From: Halofilum ochraceum
GTDB lineage: Bacteria > Pseudomonadota > Gammaproteobacteria > XJ16 > Halofilaceae
DNA: 64,000 nt
Assembly (NCBI RefSeq): GCF_001614315.2
Contig: NZ_LVEG02000016.1
Span: 1-64,000, forward strand
Direction: 5' to 3'
Positions 28,928 through 39,453 of this stretch are shown here, piece by piece (within the stretch, counting starts at the first letter, position 1; every line of letters begins with the position of its first letter). The position numbers were made by a program, and so were the translations under genes. The notes beneath the pieces were generated by a model that made no database searches, had not been told where the DNA came from, and saw only the letters and a list, made by a program, of their open reading frames with translations.

Positions 28928-30247
28928 ATGGACGTCATCGTCGACCGCCGACAGCAGCCGAAGGGCAAGAACCTCGGCAACCGGCAGCGCTTCGTGCGCC
29001 GGGCACGCGAACAGATCCGCGGCGCGATCCGGGAGAACCTGAAGAACCGGGGCATCACCGACGCGGAGCGCGGCGAGACGGTCTCGATCCCGCGCGACGA
29101 CGTGCACGAGCCGCGGTTCGTGCCGGACCCGCGGGCCGGACGCCGTGAGCATGTCCTGCCGGGCAACCGGGAGTTCGTCGAGGGCGACCGGATCGCGCGG
29201 CCCGAGGGCGGCGGTGGCGGATCCGGCGCCGAGGGCAGCCCCGAGGGCGAAGGCGAAGACGCGTTCACGTTCCAGCTCTCGCGGGACGAGTTCCTCGATC
29301 TGTTCTTCGAGGACCTCGAACTCCCCGATCTCGTCAAGACGCGGGTCGCGTCGCAGACATCGACCGTACGGCAGCGGGCGGGGTTCACCACCGACGGACC
29401 ACCGGTGCGGATGAATCTCGAACGCACCATGCGCCACTCGATGGCGCGCCGGGTTGCACTGCGCCGCCCCACCCAGACCGCCATCGAAGCGCTCGAGCAC
29501 GAACTGGAACAGCTGCGCTCCGGGGCGATCACGCCAGCGGACGGCCGCTCCGCGGCCACCCGGATCGCCGAGATCGAGGACCAGCTCGCGCGGGCCCGCG
29601 AACGCCGCACCCGAGTCCCGTTCATCGATCCGATCGATCTGCGCTACAGCTTCTTCGACAGCGTCCCCCGCCCTGTCACCCAGGCCGTGATGTTCTGCCT
29701 GATGGATGTGTCCGCGTCCATGGACGAGGACATGAAGGACCTGGCCAAGCGTTTCTTCATGCTGCTGCACCTGTTCCTGGTGCGTCAGTACGAACGCGTC
29801 GAGGTGGTGTTCATACGCCACACCCAACAGGCCGAGGAAGTCGATGAAGAGACCTTCTTCCACGATCGGCTCACCGGGGGCACGATCGTATCGAGCGCGT
29901 TCGAGGAAATGCTGCGGATCGTCAAGGACCGGTTCCCGATCGAGGACTGGAATCTCTATCTCGCCCAGGCCTCCGATGGTGACGACTGGCGGGAAGATCT
30001 GCCGCGCTGCGTGGAACTGCTCGATCAGCGCGTACTCCCGATCTGTCAGTACGGCGCCTATGTCGAAGTGGCGCGCAACTCGGCGGTGGGACAGGACCCG
30101 CTCGCCGGCAACCCCAGCGCGCTCTGGAAGGCCTACGACGCCATCGCGGATCGCCACGCCCATTTCGCCCGCCGGAGTATCGCGCGGCCCGCCGATATCT
30201 ATCCGGTCTTCCGCGATCTGTTCCACCGAGCCGGGATCGAATCATGA
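28928..30247 (+). CDS. yeaH: YeaH/YhbH-family protein (DUF444, VWA-like)
   Basis: 439 residues opening MDVIVDRRQQPKGKNLGNRQRF. The N-terminal half carries a Gly/Glu-rich linker (PEGGGGGSGAEGS, about 95-107), and the C-terminal half is a von Willebrand A-like domain with the metal-site pattern DVSASMDE (about 258). It forms a functional unit with PrkA; the biochemical role is not well defined. The stop overlaps the spoVR start by 4 nt. Confidence 0.95.
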   Translation: MDVIVDRRQQPKGKNLGNRQRFVRRAREQIRGAIRENLKNRGITDAERGETVSIPRDDVHEPRFVPDPRAGRREHVLPGNREFVEGDRIARPEGGGGGSGAEGSPEGEGEDAFTFQLSRDEFLDLFFEDLELPDLVKTRVASQTSTVRQRAGFTTDGPPVRMNLERTMRHSMARRVALRRPTQTAIEALEHELEQLRSGAITPADGRSAATRIAEIEDQLARARERRTRVPFIDPIDLRYSFFDSVPRPVTQAVMFCLMDVSASMDEDMKDLAKRFFMLLHLFLVRQYERVEVVFIRHTQQAEEVDEETFFHDRLTGGTIVSSAFEEMLRIVKDRFPIEDWNLYLAQASDGDDWREDLPRCVELLDQRVLPICQYGAYVEVARNSAVGQDPLAGNPSALWKAYDAIADRHAHFARRSIARPADIYPVFRDLFHRAGIES

Positions 30248-31797
30248 GCACCGAGACACTACCGCCGAAAGAGCGCTCGGGGACGCCGCTTTTCACCAGC
30301 GGAGACTGGACCCTGAAAGACCTCGAGGCGATCCATGACGCCGTCACCGAGGTCGGCGTCGGTGAACTCGGACTGGAGCTCTATCGCAACCGCATCGAGG
30401 TCATCAGTTCGGAACAGATGCTGGACGCCTACGCCTCGCTCGGGTTGCCGCATATGTACCGGCACTGGTCATTCGGCAAGCACTTCGCCCACCAGGAGAT
30501 GCTCTACCGCAAGGGGCAGACCAGTCTCGCGCTGGAAATGATCGTCAATTCGAACCCGTCCGTGTGTTACCTCATGGAGGAGAACAACGCGACCGCCCAG
30601 ACGACGGTCCTCGCGCATGCCGCGATGGGCCACAACCACTTTTTCCGCAACAACCAGACGTTCCAGGAATGGACCGACGCCGACACCATCCTCGACTACG
30701 CGGAATTCGTGCGCAATTACGTCGCGCGCTGCGAGGACGAGTACGGCCAGAAGGCGGTGGAACGCACGCTCGACGCGGCGCATGCGCTCCAGGAGCAGGG
30801 TATCGATCGCCTGTCGCCGGCCCATCGACGCACGGTGGAGGAAGAACACCAGCGGGTGCTGGAACGCCGGCGCTACCAGCGGGAAACCGAACTCGAACTG
30901 TGGCGGGTGGTCGCCCACCACGAGCCCCCGACGGGACCGGGCGATACCGATGACGAAGCACTGCAGCGTTCGCTGACGCTGCCCGAGGAAAACCTGCTGC
31001 TGTTTCTCGAGAAACAGGCGCCCAATCTGAAACCCTGGCAGCGTGAACTGCTGCGGATCGTGCGTACCCTGTCGACCTATTTCGAGCCGCAGCGGCAGAC
31101 GAAGATGATGAACGAGGGCTGCGCCTGCTGGTGCCACTTCACCATCATGAGCCGCCTGCGCGAGCAGGGCCGACTCACCGACGGGGCGATGCTCGAATTC
31201 ATGCACCTGCACTCCTCGGTCGTCGCCCAGCCCCCGTTCGACCACCGCGGCTTCTCCGGCATCAATCCCTACGCACTGGGTTTCGCGATCTGCCAAGACA
31301 TCGAGCGCATCTGCAATGAGCCGGACGAAGAGGACCGTGAATGGTTTCCGGACTTCGCCGGCAACGGAGCGCCGCTGGCCACGCTCAAGCGCGCGTGGTC
31401 GGACTTCCGCGACGAGAGTTTTGTCCGACAGTTCCTGTCACCGCGGGTGATCCGCGACTTTCGCCTGTTCCGGCTGGACGATGACCCCGGCGCCGAGTAC
31501 CTCACTGTCGGTGCGATCCATGACGAACGCGGCTACCGGCGAGTCCGCAGCGCGCTGGCCGCCCAGTACGACCCGGGCGAGAGCCGCCCCCTGATCGAGG
31601 TGACCGATGCCGACCTGCGCGGCAGCCGCGAACTTCGGATCCGGCACACGGTGCGCCGCGGCCGGACGCTGGACGCGCTCGAGGCCCGGCGCACGCTGCG
31701 CCATCTCGGGTTCCTGTGGGGCTATCCGGTTGTCCTCGACGAAGTCGACGAGACCAGCGGCAAAACGGTCGCGACGCATCGTGAGGATCCGGCCTGA
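30244..31797 (+). CDS. SpoVR/YcgB-family protein
   Basis: 517 residues with the family segments YASLGLPHMYRHWSFGKHF, NEGCACWCHFTIM and GINPYALGFAICQDIERI. It is cytosolic. In Bacillus the homologue affects spore cortex formation; in proteobacteria it accompanies PrkA and YeaH in stationary-phase or stress operons. It is translationally coupled to yeaH (ATGA) and closes the three-gene operon. Function in non-spore-formers is unknown. Confidence 0.95.
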   Translation: MSTETLPPKERSGTPLFTSGDWTLKDLEAIHDAVTEVGVGELGLELYRNRIEVISSEQMLDAYASLGLPHMYRHWSFGKHFAHQEMLYRKGQTSLALEMIVNSNPSVCYLMEENNATAQTTVLAHAAMGHNHFFRNNQTFQEWTDADTILDYAEFVRNYVARCEDEYGQKAVERTLDAAHALQEQGIDRLSPAHRRTVEEEHQRVLERRRYQRETELELWRVVAHHEPPTGPGDTDDEALQRSLTLPEENLLLFLEKQAPNLKPWQRELLRIVRTLSTYFEPQRQTKMMNEGCACWCHFTIMSRLREQGRLTDGAMLEFMHLHSSVVAQPPFDHRGFSGINPYALGFAICQDIERICNEPDEEDREWFPDFAGNGAPLATLKRAWSDFRDESFVRQFLSPRVIRDFRLFRLDDDPGAEYLTVGAIHDERGYRRVRSALAAQYDPGESRPLIEVTDADLRGSRELRIRHTVRRGRTLDALEARRTLRHLGFLWGYPVVLDEVDETSGKTVATHREDPA

Positions 31798-31918
31798 GGG
31801 ACACGCCCGTTCTATTCGCACGACCACTCATGATCACGGCACTCGACCGCGGTGCTCTTGAGGCGGCGTCGCGGCTCGTCTATATCCGGCGGTATGAAGT
31901 GAAGGCCGGAACGGACTT

Positions 31919-32317
31919 ATGACCGCACGACTCACGCCCCAACAGACGGAGCGACTGGCCGCGGTCCTCGCCGGGCAACGGGCCGCACTCACCCGCACGA
32001 TTGATCACCACATCGCGCAACACGCACAGACCCGGTTCACCGATCTCGTGGGCCAGGTGGGCGACCTCGAGGATCACGCCCTGGCCGATCTGCTGGTCGA
32101 CGACGAACTGGCCGGTATCCAGCGCGAGATCGGCGAACTGCGCGAGATCCTCGCGGCCGAGGATCGGCTCGGGCGTGGCGCGTACGGTACCTGCATCGAT
32201 TGCGGTGAACCCGTGGTATTCGAACGCCTGCTCGCGCGGCCAACCGCGAGCCGCTGTCTGGCATGCCAGGAAAGACACGAGAAGGCACAAGCCCGCCCCG
32301 ACCACCCGACGCTCTAG
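31919..32317 (+). CDS. DksA/TraR-family zinc-finger protein
   Basis: 132 residues. An N-terminal coiled-coil-like helical hairpin (about 1-85) is followed by the four-Cys zinc finger CIDCG-(17 residues)-CLAC near residue 98. DksA-type proteins enter the RNA polymerase secondary channel. The acidic tip of true DksA (two Asp in DxxDxA) may correspond to VGDLEDHALADL (about 43-54), so ppGpp-type activity is possible. It is shorter than DksA (about 150). It follows the prkA operon by 120 bp. Confidence 0.88.
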   Translation: MTARLTPQQTERLAAVLAGQRAALTRTIDHHIAQHAQTRFTDLVGQVGDLEDHALADLLVDDELAGIQREIGELREILAAEDRLGRGAYGTCIDCGEPVVFERLLARPTASRCLACQERHEKAQARPDHPTL

Positions 32318-32564
32318 CAGGCTGTCCGGGACACCCCGACGGCCTCCTGGTGGGCCATTCCACAAGCCGCGCGACGTAGACGGATTCGGGCCACCTCCAT
32401 CGTGCGCGTTATAGGCCGCGACTTTTGCCTGCAAATGTCCTAGGCTGGGGGTAACCGGTTCGGACTTTCGGTATGCGGCATGCGGGCCGCGCGTCCGGAC
32501 CGACGACTCCATGGATCGGATGCGGCCGCCTGTGCCGCGGACACTCGGTACCCGGGGGGAATGG

Positions 32565-33887
<1,323 letters not shown>

Positions 33888-33976
33888 GACCAGCGGGATC
33901 CTGCCGGTCCCACACACCGTCCCTCATCCGGTAGCATCGACCCCAGCCTGATGGGCCCTGCGTGAGGAGGTTGTCG

Positions 33977-34339
33977 TTGGAACGCGAAATCCTGAAAGGC
34001 TCCTGCCTGTGCGGCGCGATCCAGTTCGAACTGAGCGCCGCTCCGAGCGAGATCATCCGTTGTCACTGCCGCATGTGCCAGAAGGCGCACGGTGCGTCGT
34101 TCGCCAGTTTTGCCCGTTTCCGACACGAGGAGTTCTCCCTCCTTGCAGGCGCGGACTCGTTGCAGACCTACCGGTCTTCGGACGTCGCTCAGCGCACTTT
34201 CTGCGGCCATTGCGGCTCGTCACTGCAGTTCATGCGCGACGGCCGGGATACCTTCGGCCTCGCCATTTCGGCGCTTGACACACCGCTGGAGCCAAGGCCG
34301 ATCCAGGATTATTACGCGGAATCGCGCAGCGGATGGTGA
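33977..34339 (+). CDS. GFA (CENP-V/GFA) family zinc protein
   Basis: 120 residues from TTG 33977, with GAGGAGG six nt upstream. The three zinc motifs are GSCLCGAIQF (CxC), CHCRMCQKAHGA and CGHCGSSL. The family includes glutathione-dependent formaldehyde-activating enzyme, but most small members have no proven activity. It is a single gene between the HD-GYP protein and glycerate kinase, and ends 73 bp before the latter. Confidence 0.85.
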   Translation: MEREILKGSCLCGAIQFELSAAPSEIIRCHCRMCQKAHGASFASFARFRHEEFSLLAGADSLQTYRSSDVAQRTFCGHCGSSLQFMRDGRDTFGLAISALDTPLEPRPIQDYYAESRSGW

Positions 34340-34412
34340 CCCTGTCACGCCCCGTGCACCGCTGCGCCGGGAGACGAGCCGCGGCCGCGCGTGGGCGAGC
34401 GGAAAATCGACA

Positions 34413-35708
34413 ATGACCCCGGTGAAACCCGCGGTATTCCTGCGCCAGCTGTTCGACCACGCGGTCGCCGCCGCCCAGCCCGGGCGCCACCTGGTCGATC
34501 ATCTGCCGCCGCCCCCACGGGCGCCGGGCCGGACCATCGTCGTGGGGGCCGGCAAGGCGACCGCCGGGATGGCCGAGGCACTGGAAGCCGCTCGCGGTGG
34601 CGAAGTCATCGGTACCATCGCGATCCCCGAAGGGACGCCGTGCGAGTGCCGCGCGATCGAGTGCCTCGTCTCCAGCCACCCGGTACCGGATGAGCGCAGC
34701 GTCGCCGCCGCCCGGCGAATGCGGGAACGGGTCACGGGCCTGACCGCGAACGATCAGGTCATCGCGCTGATCTCGGGCGGCGGCTCCGCGCTGCTCTGCG
34801 ACCCGGTCGAGGGATTCAGTCTGGAGGACAAGCGCGCGCTCACCGGTGCCCTGCTGAAAAGCGGCGCCACCATCCGCGAAATCAACTGTGTGCGCCAGGC
34901 CGTATCGCGCATCAAGGGCGGGCGCCTGGCGGCACTCGCGGCCCCCGCACCCGTATACACCCTGCTGGTTTCCGATGTGCCCGGCGACGACCCCGCCACG
35001 ATCGCTTCCGGACCGACCGTGGCTTCGCCGTTCCAGGCGGGAGATGCCGCACGCGTGCTGGAGCGCTACGGCGTCCCGGTGCCGGACGCCCTGCGCACGG
35101 CCGAGCGTGAGGATCCGCTGCCGAGCGCCACCGAACTCGGCGATCGTTGTCACCACGCGATCGTGTGTTCCCCCATGCACAGCCTCGAGGCCGCCGCGGC
35201 CACCGCCCGCGAGCACGGCGTCACGCCACTGATCCTCGGGGATGCGCTGGAGGGCGAAGCCGCGGATATGGGGACGATCTGCGCCGGCATCGCCCGCAGT
35301 GTCGCCCTGCATGGGCAGCCCGTGGCACCGCCGGCGGTGCTGCTGAGCGGCGGTGAGTCGAGCGTCACCATTTCCGGTCCGGCCGGCCGCGGTGGCCGCA
35401 ATACGGAACTGGCCCTGGCGATGGCCGTGGCGCTGGCGGGCCACGACCGGGTGCATGCGATCGCCTGCGATACGGACGGGATCGACGGCAGCGAACGCAA
35501 TGCCGGCGCGCTGATCGGGCCCGGCACGCTGGAACGCGGGCGCGCGGCCGGCCTCGATCCGCTGCAGTATCTCGCGGGCCACGACGCCTACACCTACTTC
35601 GAGTCCCTGGACGATCTCGTGATCACCGGCCCGACCGGCACGAACGTCAATGACTTCCGGGCGATCCTGATCGAAGCCGCCTCCACGACAGGCGTCGACC
35701 GAGGGTAG
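34413..35708 (+). CDS. Glycerate 2-kinase (GckA/TtuD family, MOFRL)
   Basis: 431 residues starting MTPVKPAVFLRQLFDHAV. VVGAGKATAGMAEALE (about 43-58), LISGGGSALL (about 115) and a C-terminal MOFRL domain (GGRNTELALAMA, DTDGIDGSE) define the family. It phosphorylates D-glycerate to 2-phosphoglycerate; older annotations call it hydroxypyruvate reductase. It would feed serine-cycle, glyoxylate or tartrate-derived glycerate into glycolysis. No tartronate or hydroxypyruvate genes adjoin it. Confidence 0.92.
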   Translation: MTPVKPAVFLRQLFDHAVAAAQPGRHLVDHLPPPPRAPGRTIVVGAGKATAGMAEALEAARGGEVIGTIAIPEGTPCECRAIECLVSSHPVPDERSVAAARRMRERVTGLTANDQVIALISGGGSALLCDPVEGFSLEDKRALTGALLKSGATIREINCVRQAVSRIKGGRLAALAAPAPVYTLLVSDVPGDDPATIASGPTVASPFQAGDAARVLERYGVPVPDALRTAEREDPLPSATELGDRCHHAIVCSPMHSLEAAAATAREHGVTPLILGDALEGEAADMGTICAGIARSVALHGQPVAPPAVLLSGGESSVTISGPAGRGGRNTELALAMAVALAGHDRVHAIACDTDGIDGSERNAGALIGPGTLERGRAAGLDPLQYLAGHDAYTYFESLDDLVITGPTGTNVNDFRAILIEAASTTGVDRG

Positions 35709-35785
35709 CGGAACGCCCCGCGACGTCCCGGGAAGGCCCACCGGGGAAACCCTGCCAACAACCGCGCAGCGCGTTAGGGGACGAT

Positions 35786-35850
35786 GTAGGTCGGGCTTAC
35801 AGCCCGACAGATCGGAGGCTTACGAGTGTCGGGCTGGAAGCCCGATCTAC
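35786..35850. repeat. 65-bp GTAG palindrome, homologue of 9789-9853
   Basis: GTAGGTCGGGCTTACAGCCCG opens the element and CGGGCTGGAAGCCCGATCTAC closes it, with the same internal CGGAGGCTTACGA-type core and the same 65-bp length as the copy at 9789. It lies between the convergent glycerate kinase and P5C-reductase-like genes. Confidence 0.85.
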
Positions 35851-35875
35851 AGGACTCCCTGGAATCAGCACTCGC

Positions 35876-36649
35876 TTACCCGGAGTTCCCCTGACTCCTC
35901 ACGCGATCGTAAAGCGCGTCGAGCCCGGCCCGGAGCTCGTCATAGTGCCCCGAACCCTCGATGCGATCGCGCAGCGTCGCGTTGAGACCGCCGCCGATCG
36001 AGAGATCCTGGAGCGCGGTGTCGAGGCGTCCGGCGGTCTCCGTCTGCAGGTCGGACAACTGCGCACCGAACAGATGGGTCACATACCGCTCGGCGGCATC
36101 CGCATCGCCGATCCGTTCCCCGAGCCACGCAGAGACCGTCCGCAGTTCTTCGAGCACGCTCGCCATGGTCCCGCTCACGGCCCAGAAGGGCTCAAGCGCC
36201 GACTCGTTGGCCACGGGGATCACCGGGTTGCGTGGTCCATACAGCGTTTCCAGAGCCTGCGAAGCGGGATACACCGGCAACGGGCATCCACCCTGCTCGA
36301 TCACCGGCATCGGGATCGTCACGCCAACTTCAGTCGCCGGCGACACCGCGGACCGCAGTTCCGCAAGCGGGAAACCCGCCATGACACTGATCACGGCGTG
36401 GCCGGGCGAGAACGAAACGCCGGGAAGCACCTCGCGCGCCACATCCGCCGCGAGGCAGACAAAAACGACCTCACTGCGATTGACGACCTCCTGCGCCGTC
36501 TGCGCGACCTCGATGGCCGGATCCTCCGCCACCAGTTCACTCGACACCGACTCGCTGCGCCGGGTGATGGTGATCGGATGTTCCCGGTGGTCCAGCCCCC
36601 GGACGAGCCGCCGGGTAATCCGGCCAGTGCCAATGAAACCGACGTTCAC
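35876..36649 (-). CDS. Pyrroline-5-carboxylate reductase-like NAD(P)-binding protein
   Basis: 257 residues from GTG 36649, with GGGAGGG upstream. The N-terminal Rossmann motif MNVGFIGTGRITRRLVRGL and the middle segment VISVMAGFPLAELRSAV follow the ProC plan, and the C-terminal helical dimer domain retains GGLNATLRD. It diverges from canonical ProC, so substrate could be P5C, P2C or another imine. It is transcribed with or near the LysR gene upstream (76 bp). The catabolic island 3 kb away handles proline-like compounds, which makes an imine-reductase role attractive but unproven. Confidence 0.72.
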   Translation of the reverse strand: MNVGFIGTGRITRRLVRGLDHREHPITITRRSESVSSELVAEDPAIEVAQTAQEVVNRSEVVFVCLAADVAREVLPGVSFSPGHAVISVMAGFPLAELRSAVSPATEVGVTIPMPVIEQGGCPLPVYPASQALETLYGPRNPVIPVANESALEPFWAVSGTMASVLEELRTVSAWLGERIGDADAAERYVTHLFGAQLSDLQTETAGRLDTALQDLSIGGGLNATLRDRIEGSGHYDELRAGLDALYDRVRSQGNSG

Positions 36650-36725
36650 TTTCCCTCCCGATGCCGCATATACGATTCAATCATCAGGGTAACGCAACCC
36701 TGGCCCGGACGCCCCGTAGCAGCGA

Positions 36726-37592
36726 TCAGCCCTCGCGCCACTGATCCTGGATCAGCCCGGCGAGCCAGCGTGCCGGCTCCGAAGGGCGTCCAGGCGGGCG
36801 GTGCAACGAAATCTCCACGGATGGCAGGACCGGCAGGCCGCTCGACTCATCGAGGATACGCAGATCGGGTGTAACCATGTACCGCGCCACGACGGCAACG
36901 GCCAGTCCGGCGTCCACGGCCGGACGAATCCCGGTCAGGCTCTGGCTGGTGCACGCGATCCGCCAACTGCGCCCCGCCGTCTCCAGCCGGGCGAGCGCCA
37001 GTTCACGGAACACATCCTCACCGGCGGAAAACAGTGCGAGCGGGACCGGATCGTCCAGCACCGGCTCATGGACACGGCTCGCCACCCAGACCAGTGGCTC
37101 GCGGCGCAGGACCTCGCCCCCGGGGCTATTGCGCTGGCGCGTGGTGATCGCGATGTCGAGTTCGCCGGCGCGCACCTGACGGACCAGCTGCACGCTCAAT
37201 GCGCAGTGGATCTCGAGCTGTACCGATGGATAGACCTGCTGGAAATACGCCAGCGTCGGTGACAGCAGGGGCGCGTAATCATCCGGTATCCCGATCCGGA
37301 GGACACCGGTGACCGGGCCGGATCGCAGGTCCGTCCAGGCCTCATCGTTGAGCGCGAGAATACGGCGCGCGTAGTTCAGCAGGCGCTGACCTTCCGAAGT
37401 GAGTACCAGCCTCCGGCCCTCGCGACGAACCAGTTCCACCTCGACGGCGCTTTCCAGACGCCGCAGCTGCATCGAGACCGCGGACTGCGTGTACGCGAGA
37501 CGCTCCGCTACTCCGGTCACGGTGCCGACATCCGCCAGGGCCACGAAGGTCCTCAGGAGACTCAGTTCAAGGTTGCGGCGACGCAGCGACAT
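36726..37592 (-). CDS. LysR-family transcriptional regulator
   Basis: 288 residues. The winged helix-turn-helix (ADVGTVTGVAERLAYTQSAVSMQLRRLE, residues about 20-47; written in two parts it spans the usual LysR signature) is followed by the two-lobed effector domain starting GVLRIGIPDDYAPLL. It is divergent from a DMT-family transporter across 106 bp that contains a T-N11-A type LysR box. It probably controls that exporter and perhaps itself; the ligand is unknown. Confidence 0.93.
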   Translation of the reverse strand: MSLRRRNLELSLLRTFVALADVGTVTGVAERLAYTQSAVSMQLRRLESAVEVELVRREGRRLVLTSEGQRLLNYARRILALNDEAWTDLRSGPVTGVLRIGIPDDYAPLLSPTLAYFQQVYPSVQLEIHCALSVQLVRQVRAGELDIAITTRQRNSPGGEVLRREPLVWVASRVHEPVLDDPVPLALFSAGEDVFRELALARLETAGRSWRIACTSQSLTGIRPAVDAGLAVAVVARYMVTPDLRILDESSGLPVLPSVEISLHRPPGRPSEPARWLAGLIQDQWREG

Positions 37593-37601
37593 ATCAACAA
37601 A

Positions 37602-37619
37602 ATTGAAGGTTTACTCAAT
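37602..37619. promoter_or_regulatory. Candidate LysR operator
   Basis: ATTGA-N8-TCAAT, an inverted repeat containing T-N11-A, lies 10 nt upstream of the lysR start and 80 nt before the divergent transporter. Its position suits autoregulation and activation of the transporter. Confidence 0.5.
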
Positions 37620-37698
37620 AAGAATTCGTTGGATTGATAGAGATGCTGTTGGAAGAATGCGCCGCAGTCAACGAACGCAACCCGGGAGGATGTTTCAG

Positions 37699-38613
37699 AT
37701 GCAGGGCCGGTTCCGCCGCAGATATCCATTCCACGCGCCCGTCGGAGGCGTGGTACCGGCCGCGGTCGCGGTGGTGCTGTGGAGCCTCGCGCCCGTGCTC
37801 GCCGAACTCGCCAGGGCCGTGCCACCGTTGCAACTCGCGGCGATGGTCGCCGGCGTCGCCACCCTGGCGACCTGGCCGGTGGGCCGTGTTACGGGTCGCC
37901 GCGATGGCGACCCGGTCGCCGTACCGTTGCGCGTATGGCTGAGCGGTCCGCTGCTCGTGCTCGGTGCGATCGGATTCTACTTCGTGGCCCTGCGGCTCGC
38001 ACCGGCCGCGGAGGTGGCGCTCGTCACCTATACGTGGCCGGTGCTGTTCGTGATCGCCGCGGAGCTGATCCAGGTGCGCCGTGTGCACATCAACTCGCTC
38101 GGCGGCACGCTCGTGGCGTTCAGCGGTGCCGCACTGGTACTGCTGGACCCATCCGGGTCCGCGGATGAAGCGGCGTGGGGCGGTTATGCGCTCGCCTTCG
38201 CGAGCGGTACGTGCTGGGCGGCTTTCTCGCTGCTGGCGCGCCAGCAGCCGATCCCGTTGTCAGGGATCATGCCACGGCTGTTCGGGCTCGCGACTCTCTG
38301 GGCGGTTGCCGGCCACCTGCTTTTCGAGACGACGCTGCTATCGATCGCGACCGGCGAGGTTGCCTCGATCGTATTCATCGGCTTCGGCCCCTATGGGCTC
38401 GCCTTCGTGGCCTGGGACACCGCGCTCCGCCAGGGTCGCAGCGCGACGGTCGGGACGCTCGCCTACGCCGTACCGGTGCTGTCCGCCCTGCTGCTGATCG
38501 CCGCGGGCATGGCGCGTGTCGACTGGCGTCTTGTGGTCGCTGCGGTGGCGGTCGTGGCCGGCTGCGCGCTGGCTTCGCGGCCGCGAGCGGAACCCGCCAG
38601 CGTCACGGCCTGA
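37699..38613 (+). CDS. DMT-superfamily (EamA) transporter
   Basis: 304 residues with ten predicted helices in two EamA repeats. LAPAAEVALVTYTWPVLFVI and GTLAYAVPVLSALLLIAAG are the conserved loop/helix signatures. ATG 37699 has GGGAGG nine nt upstream. Family members mostly export amino acids or metabolites, or import nucleotide-like compounds. It is divergent from lysR and likely regulated by it, and ends 54 bp from the convergent gntR gene. Confidence 0.9.
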   Translation: MQGRFRRRYPFHAPVGGVVPAAVAVVLWSLAPVLAELARAVPPLQLAAMVAGVATLATWPVGRVTGRRDGDPVAVPLRVWLSGPLLVLGAIGFYFVALRLAPAAEVALVTYTWPVLFVIAAELIQVRRVHINSLGGTLVAFSGAALVLLDPSGSADEAAWGGYALAFASGTCWAAFSLLARQQPIPLSGIMPRLFGLATLWAVAGHLLFETTLLSIATGEVASIVFIGFGPYGLAFVAWDTALRQGRSATVGTLAYAVPVLSALLLIAAGMARVDWRLVVAAVAVVAGCALASRPRAEPASVTA

Positions 38614-38666
38614 AGGTCGAGGATGTTCCGGGGCGGGTCTTTGGACCCGCCTGCGGCAGCAGCGAT

Positions 38667-39356
38667 TCAGGTTTCGAGGGATACGTCCGCGAGCACTTCG
38701 CCGGAGCGTTCCAGGACGTGGCGCAGCGTGTCTGCCGCCCGGTTCAGATGCTCTTCGATCACGCGCTCCGCCGTAGCGGTATCGCCGGCGGCGATCGCGT
38801 CATAGAGTGCCCGATGCTCACGCCGCGTCAGGTCCTTGTTGTCTTCCGCCCGGACCTCGTTCTCATAGCCGTACGTGAGCTCGGCAATGCGCGCATGGTC
38901 CGCGAGGATGCGGCTGTAGGAGGCGTACAGATAGGGGTTACGCGCGGCCTGACCGATCAGATCATGGAAACGCTCGTTGGCGAGGACCATGCCGGTGCCG
39001 TCTTCCACGGCCATGGCCTGCTCGAGTTCCTCCATCGCGCCGCGGATCGCATCGAGGTCCTCCTGCCGCCGGCGGTACGCCGCCAGTCGGACCACGGCCC
39101 GGTGGATCATGGGCCCCGCCTCGAACCAGCACTGCAGGGTTCCGACGTCGAGCGGGGCCACCGAAACGCCGCGATTCCGCCGGGCGACGACCAGACCATC
39201 GCTCTGCAACCGGATCAGCGTCTCCCGCACGGGCGTGCGTGACATGCCGTAGGCACCGGTCAACTCGACCTCATCGAGATCCGTGCCGGGCGGCAGGTCC
39301 AGGGTCACGATGCGCCGCCGCAGCTCGTGATACAGCGCTTCTTTGGTTATCGCCAA
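38667..39356 (-). CDS. GntR-family (FCD) transcriptional regulator
   Basis: 229 residues. The N-terminal winged helix has EVELTGAYGMSRTPVRETLIRLQSDGLV (about 28-55; the core MSRTPVRE is the GntR signature), followed by an all-helical FCD ligand domain with metal-type His/Asp residues (NERFHDLIG, HRALYDAI, EEHL). TTG 39356 follows AAAGGAG. It is divergent from the dapA-like operon. The shared GTATAC-N5-GTATAC operators at 39412 and 46319 are probably its sites, making it the local repressor of the catabolic island, with the substrate or an intermediate as inducer. Confidence 0.93.
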   Translation of the reverse strand: MAITKEALYHELRRRIVTLDLPPGTDLDEVELTGAYGMSRTPVRETLIRLQSDGLVVARRNRGVSVAPLDVGTLQCWFEAGPMIHRAVVRLAAYRRRQEDLDAIRGAMEELEQAMAVEDGTGMVLANERFHDLIGQAARNPYLYASYSRILADHARIAELTYGYENEVRAEDNKDLTRREHRALYDAIAAGDTATAERVIEEHLNRAADTLRHVLERSGEVLADVSLET

Positions 39357-39391
39357 TGATGGACTCCTTTGTTACCGGCAGCGGGCGTGCG

Positions 39392-39420
39392 TTGACACCG
39401 CCTGACCGATTGTATACGTT
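39392..39420 (+). promoter_or_regulatory. Promoter of the dapA-like operon
   Basis: TTGACA (39392-39397) with 17 bp to a weak -10 TACGTT (39415-39420) on the plus strand. On the minus strand TACAAT (39414-39409) could serve as the gntR -10. Both overlap the operator. Confidence 0.5.
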
Positions 39421-39428
39421 AAGTATAC
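39412..39428. promoter_or_regulatory. GTATAC-N5-GTATAC operator (site 1)
   Basis: Two GTATAC half-palindromes, centres 11 bp apart, flanked as ATTGTATAC...GTATACAT. It covers the -10 region of the dapA-like operon and of divergent gntR. The same architecture recurs at 46319-46335. FCD-type GntR proteins typically bind short GT...AC palindromes, so GntR at 38667 is the likely binder. Confidence 0.75.
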
Positions 39429-39453
39429 ATCAACTGAGCGAGACGGTCGCGTT

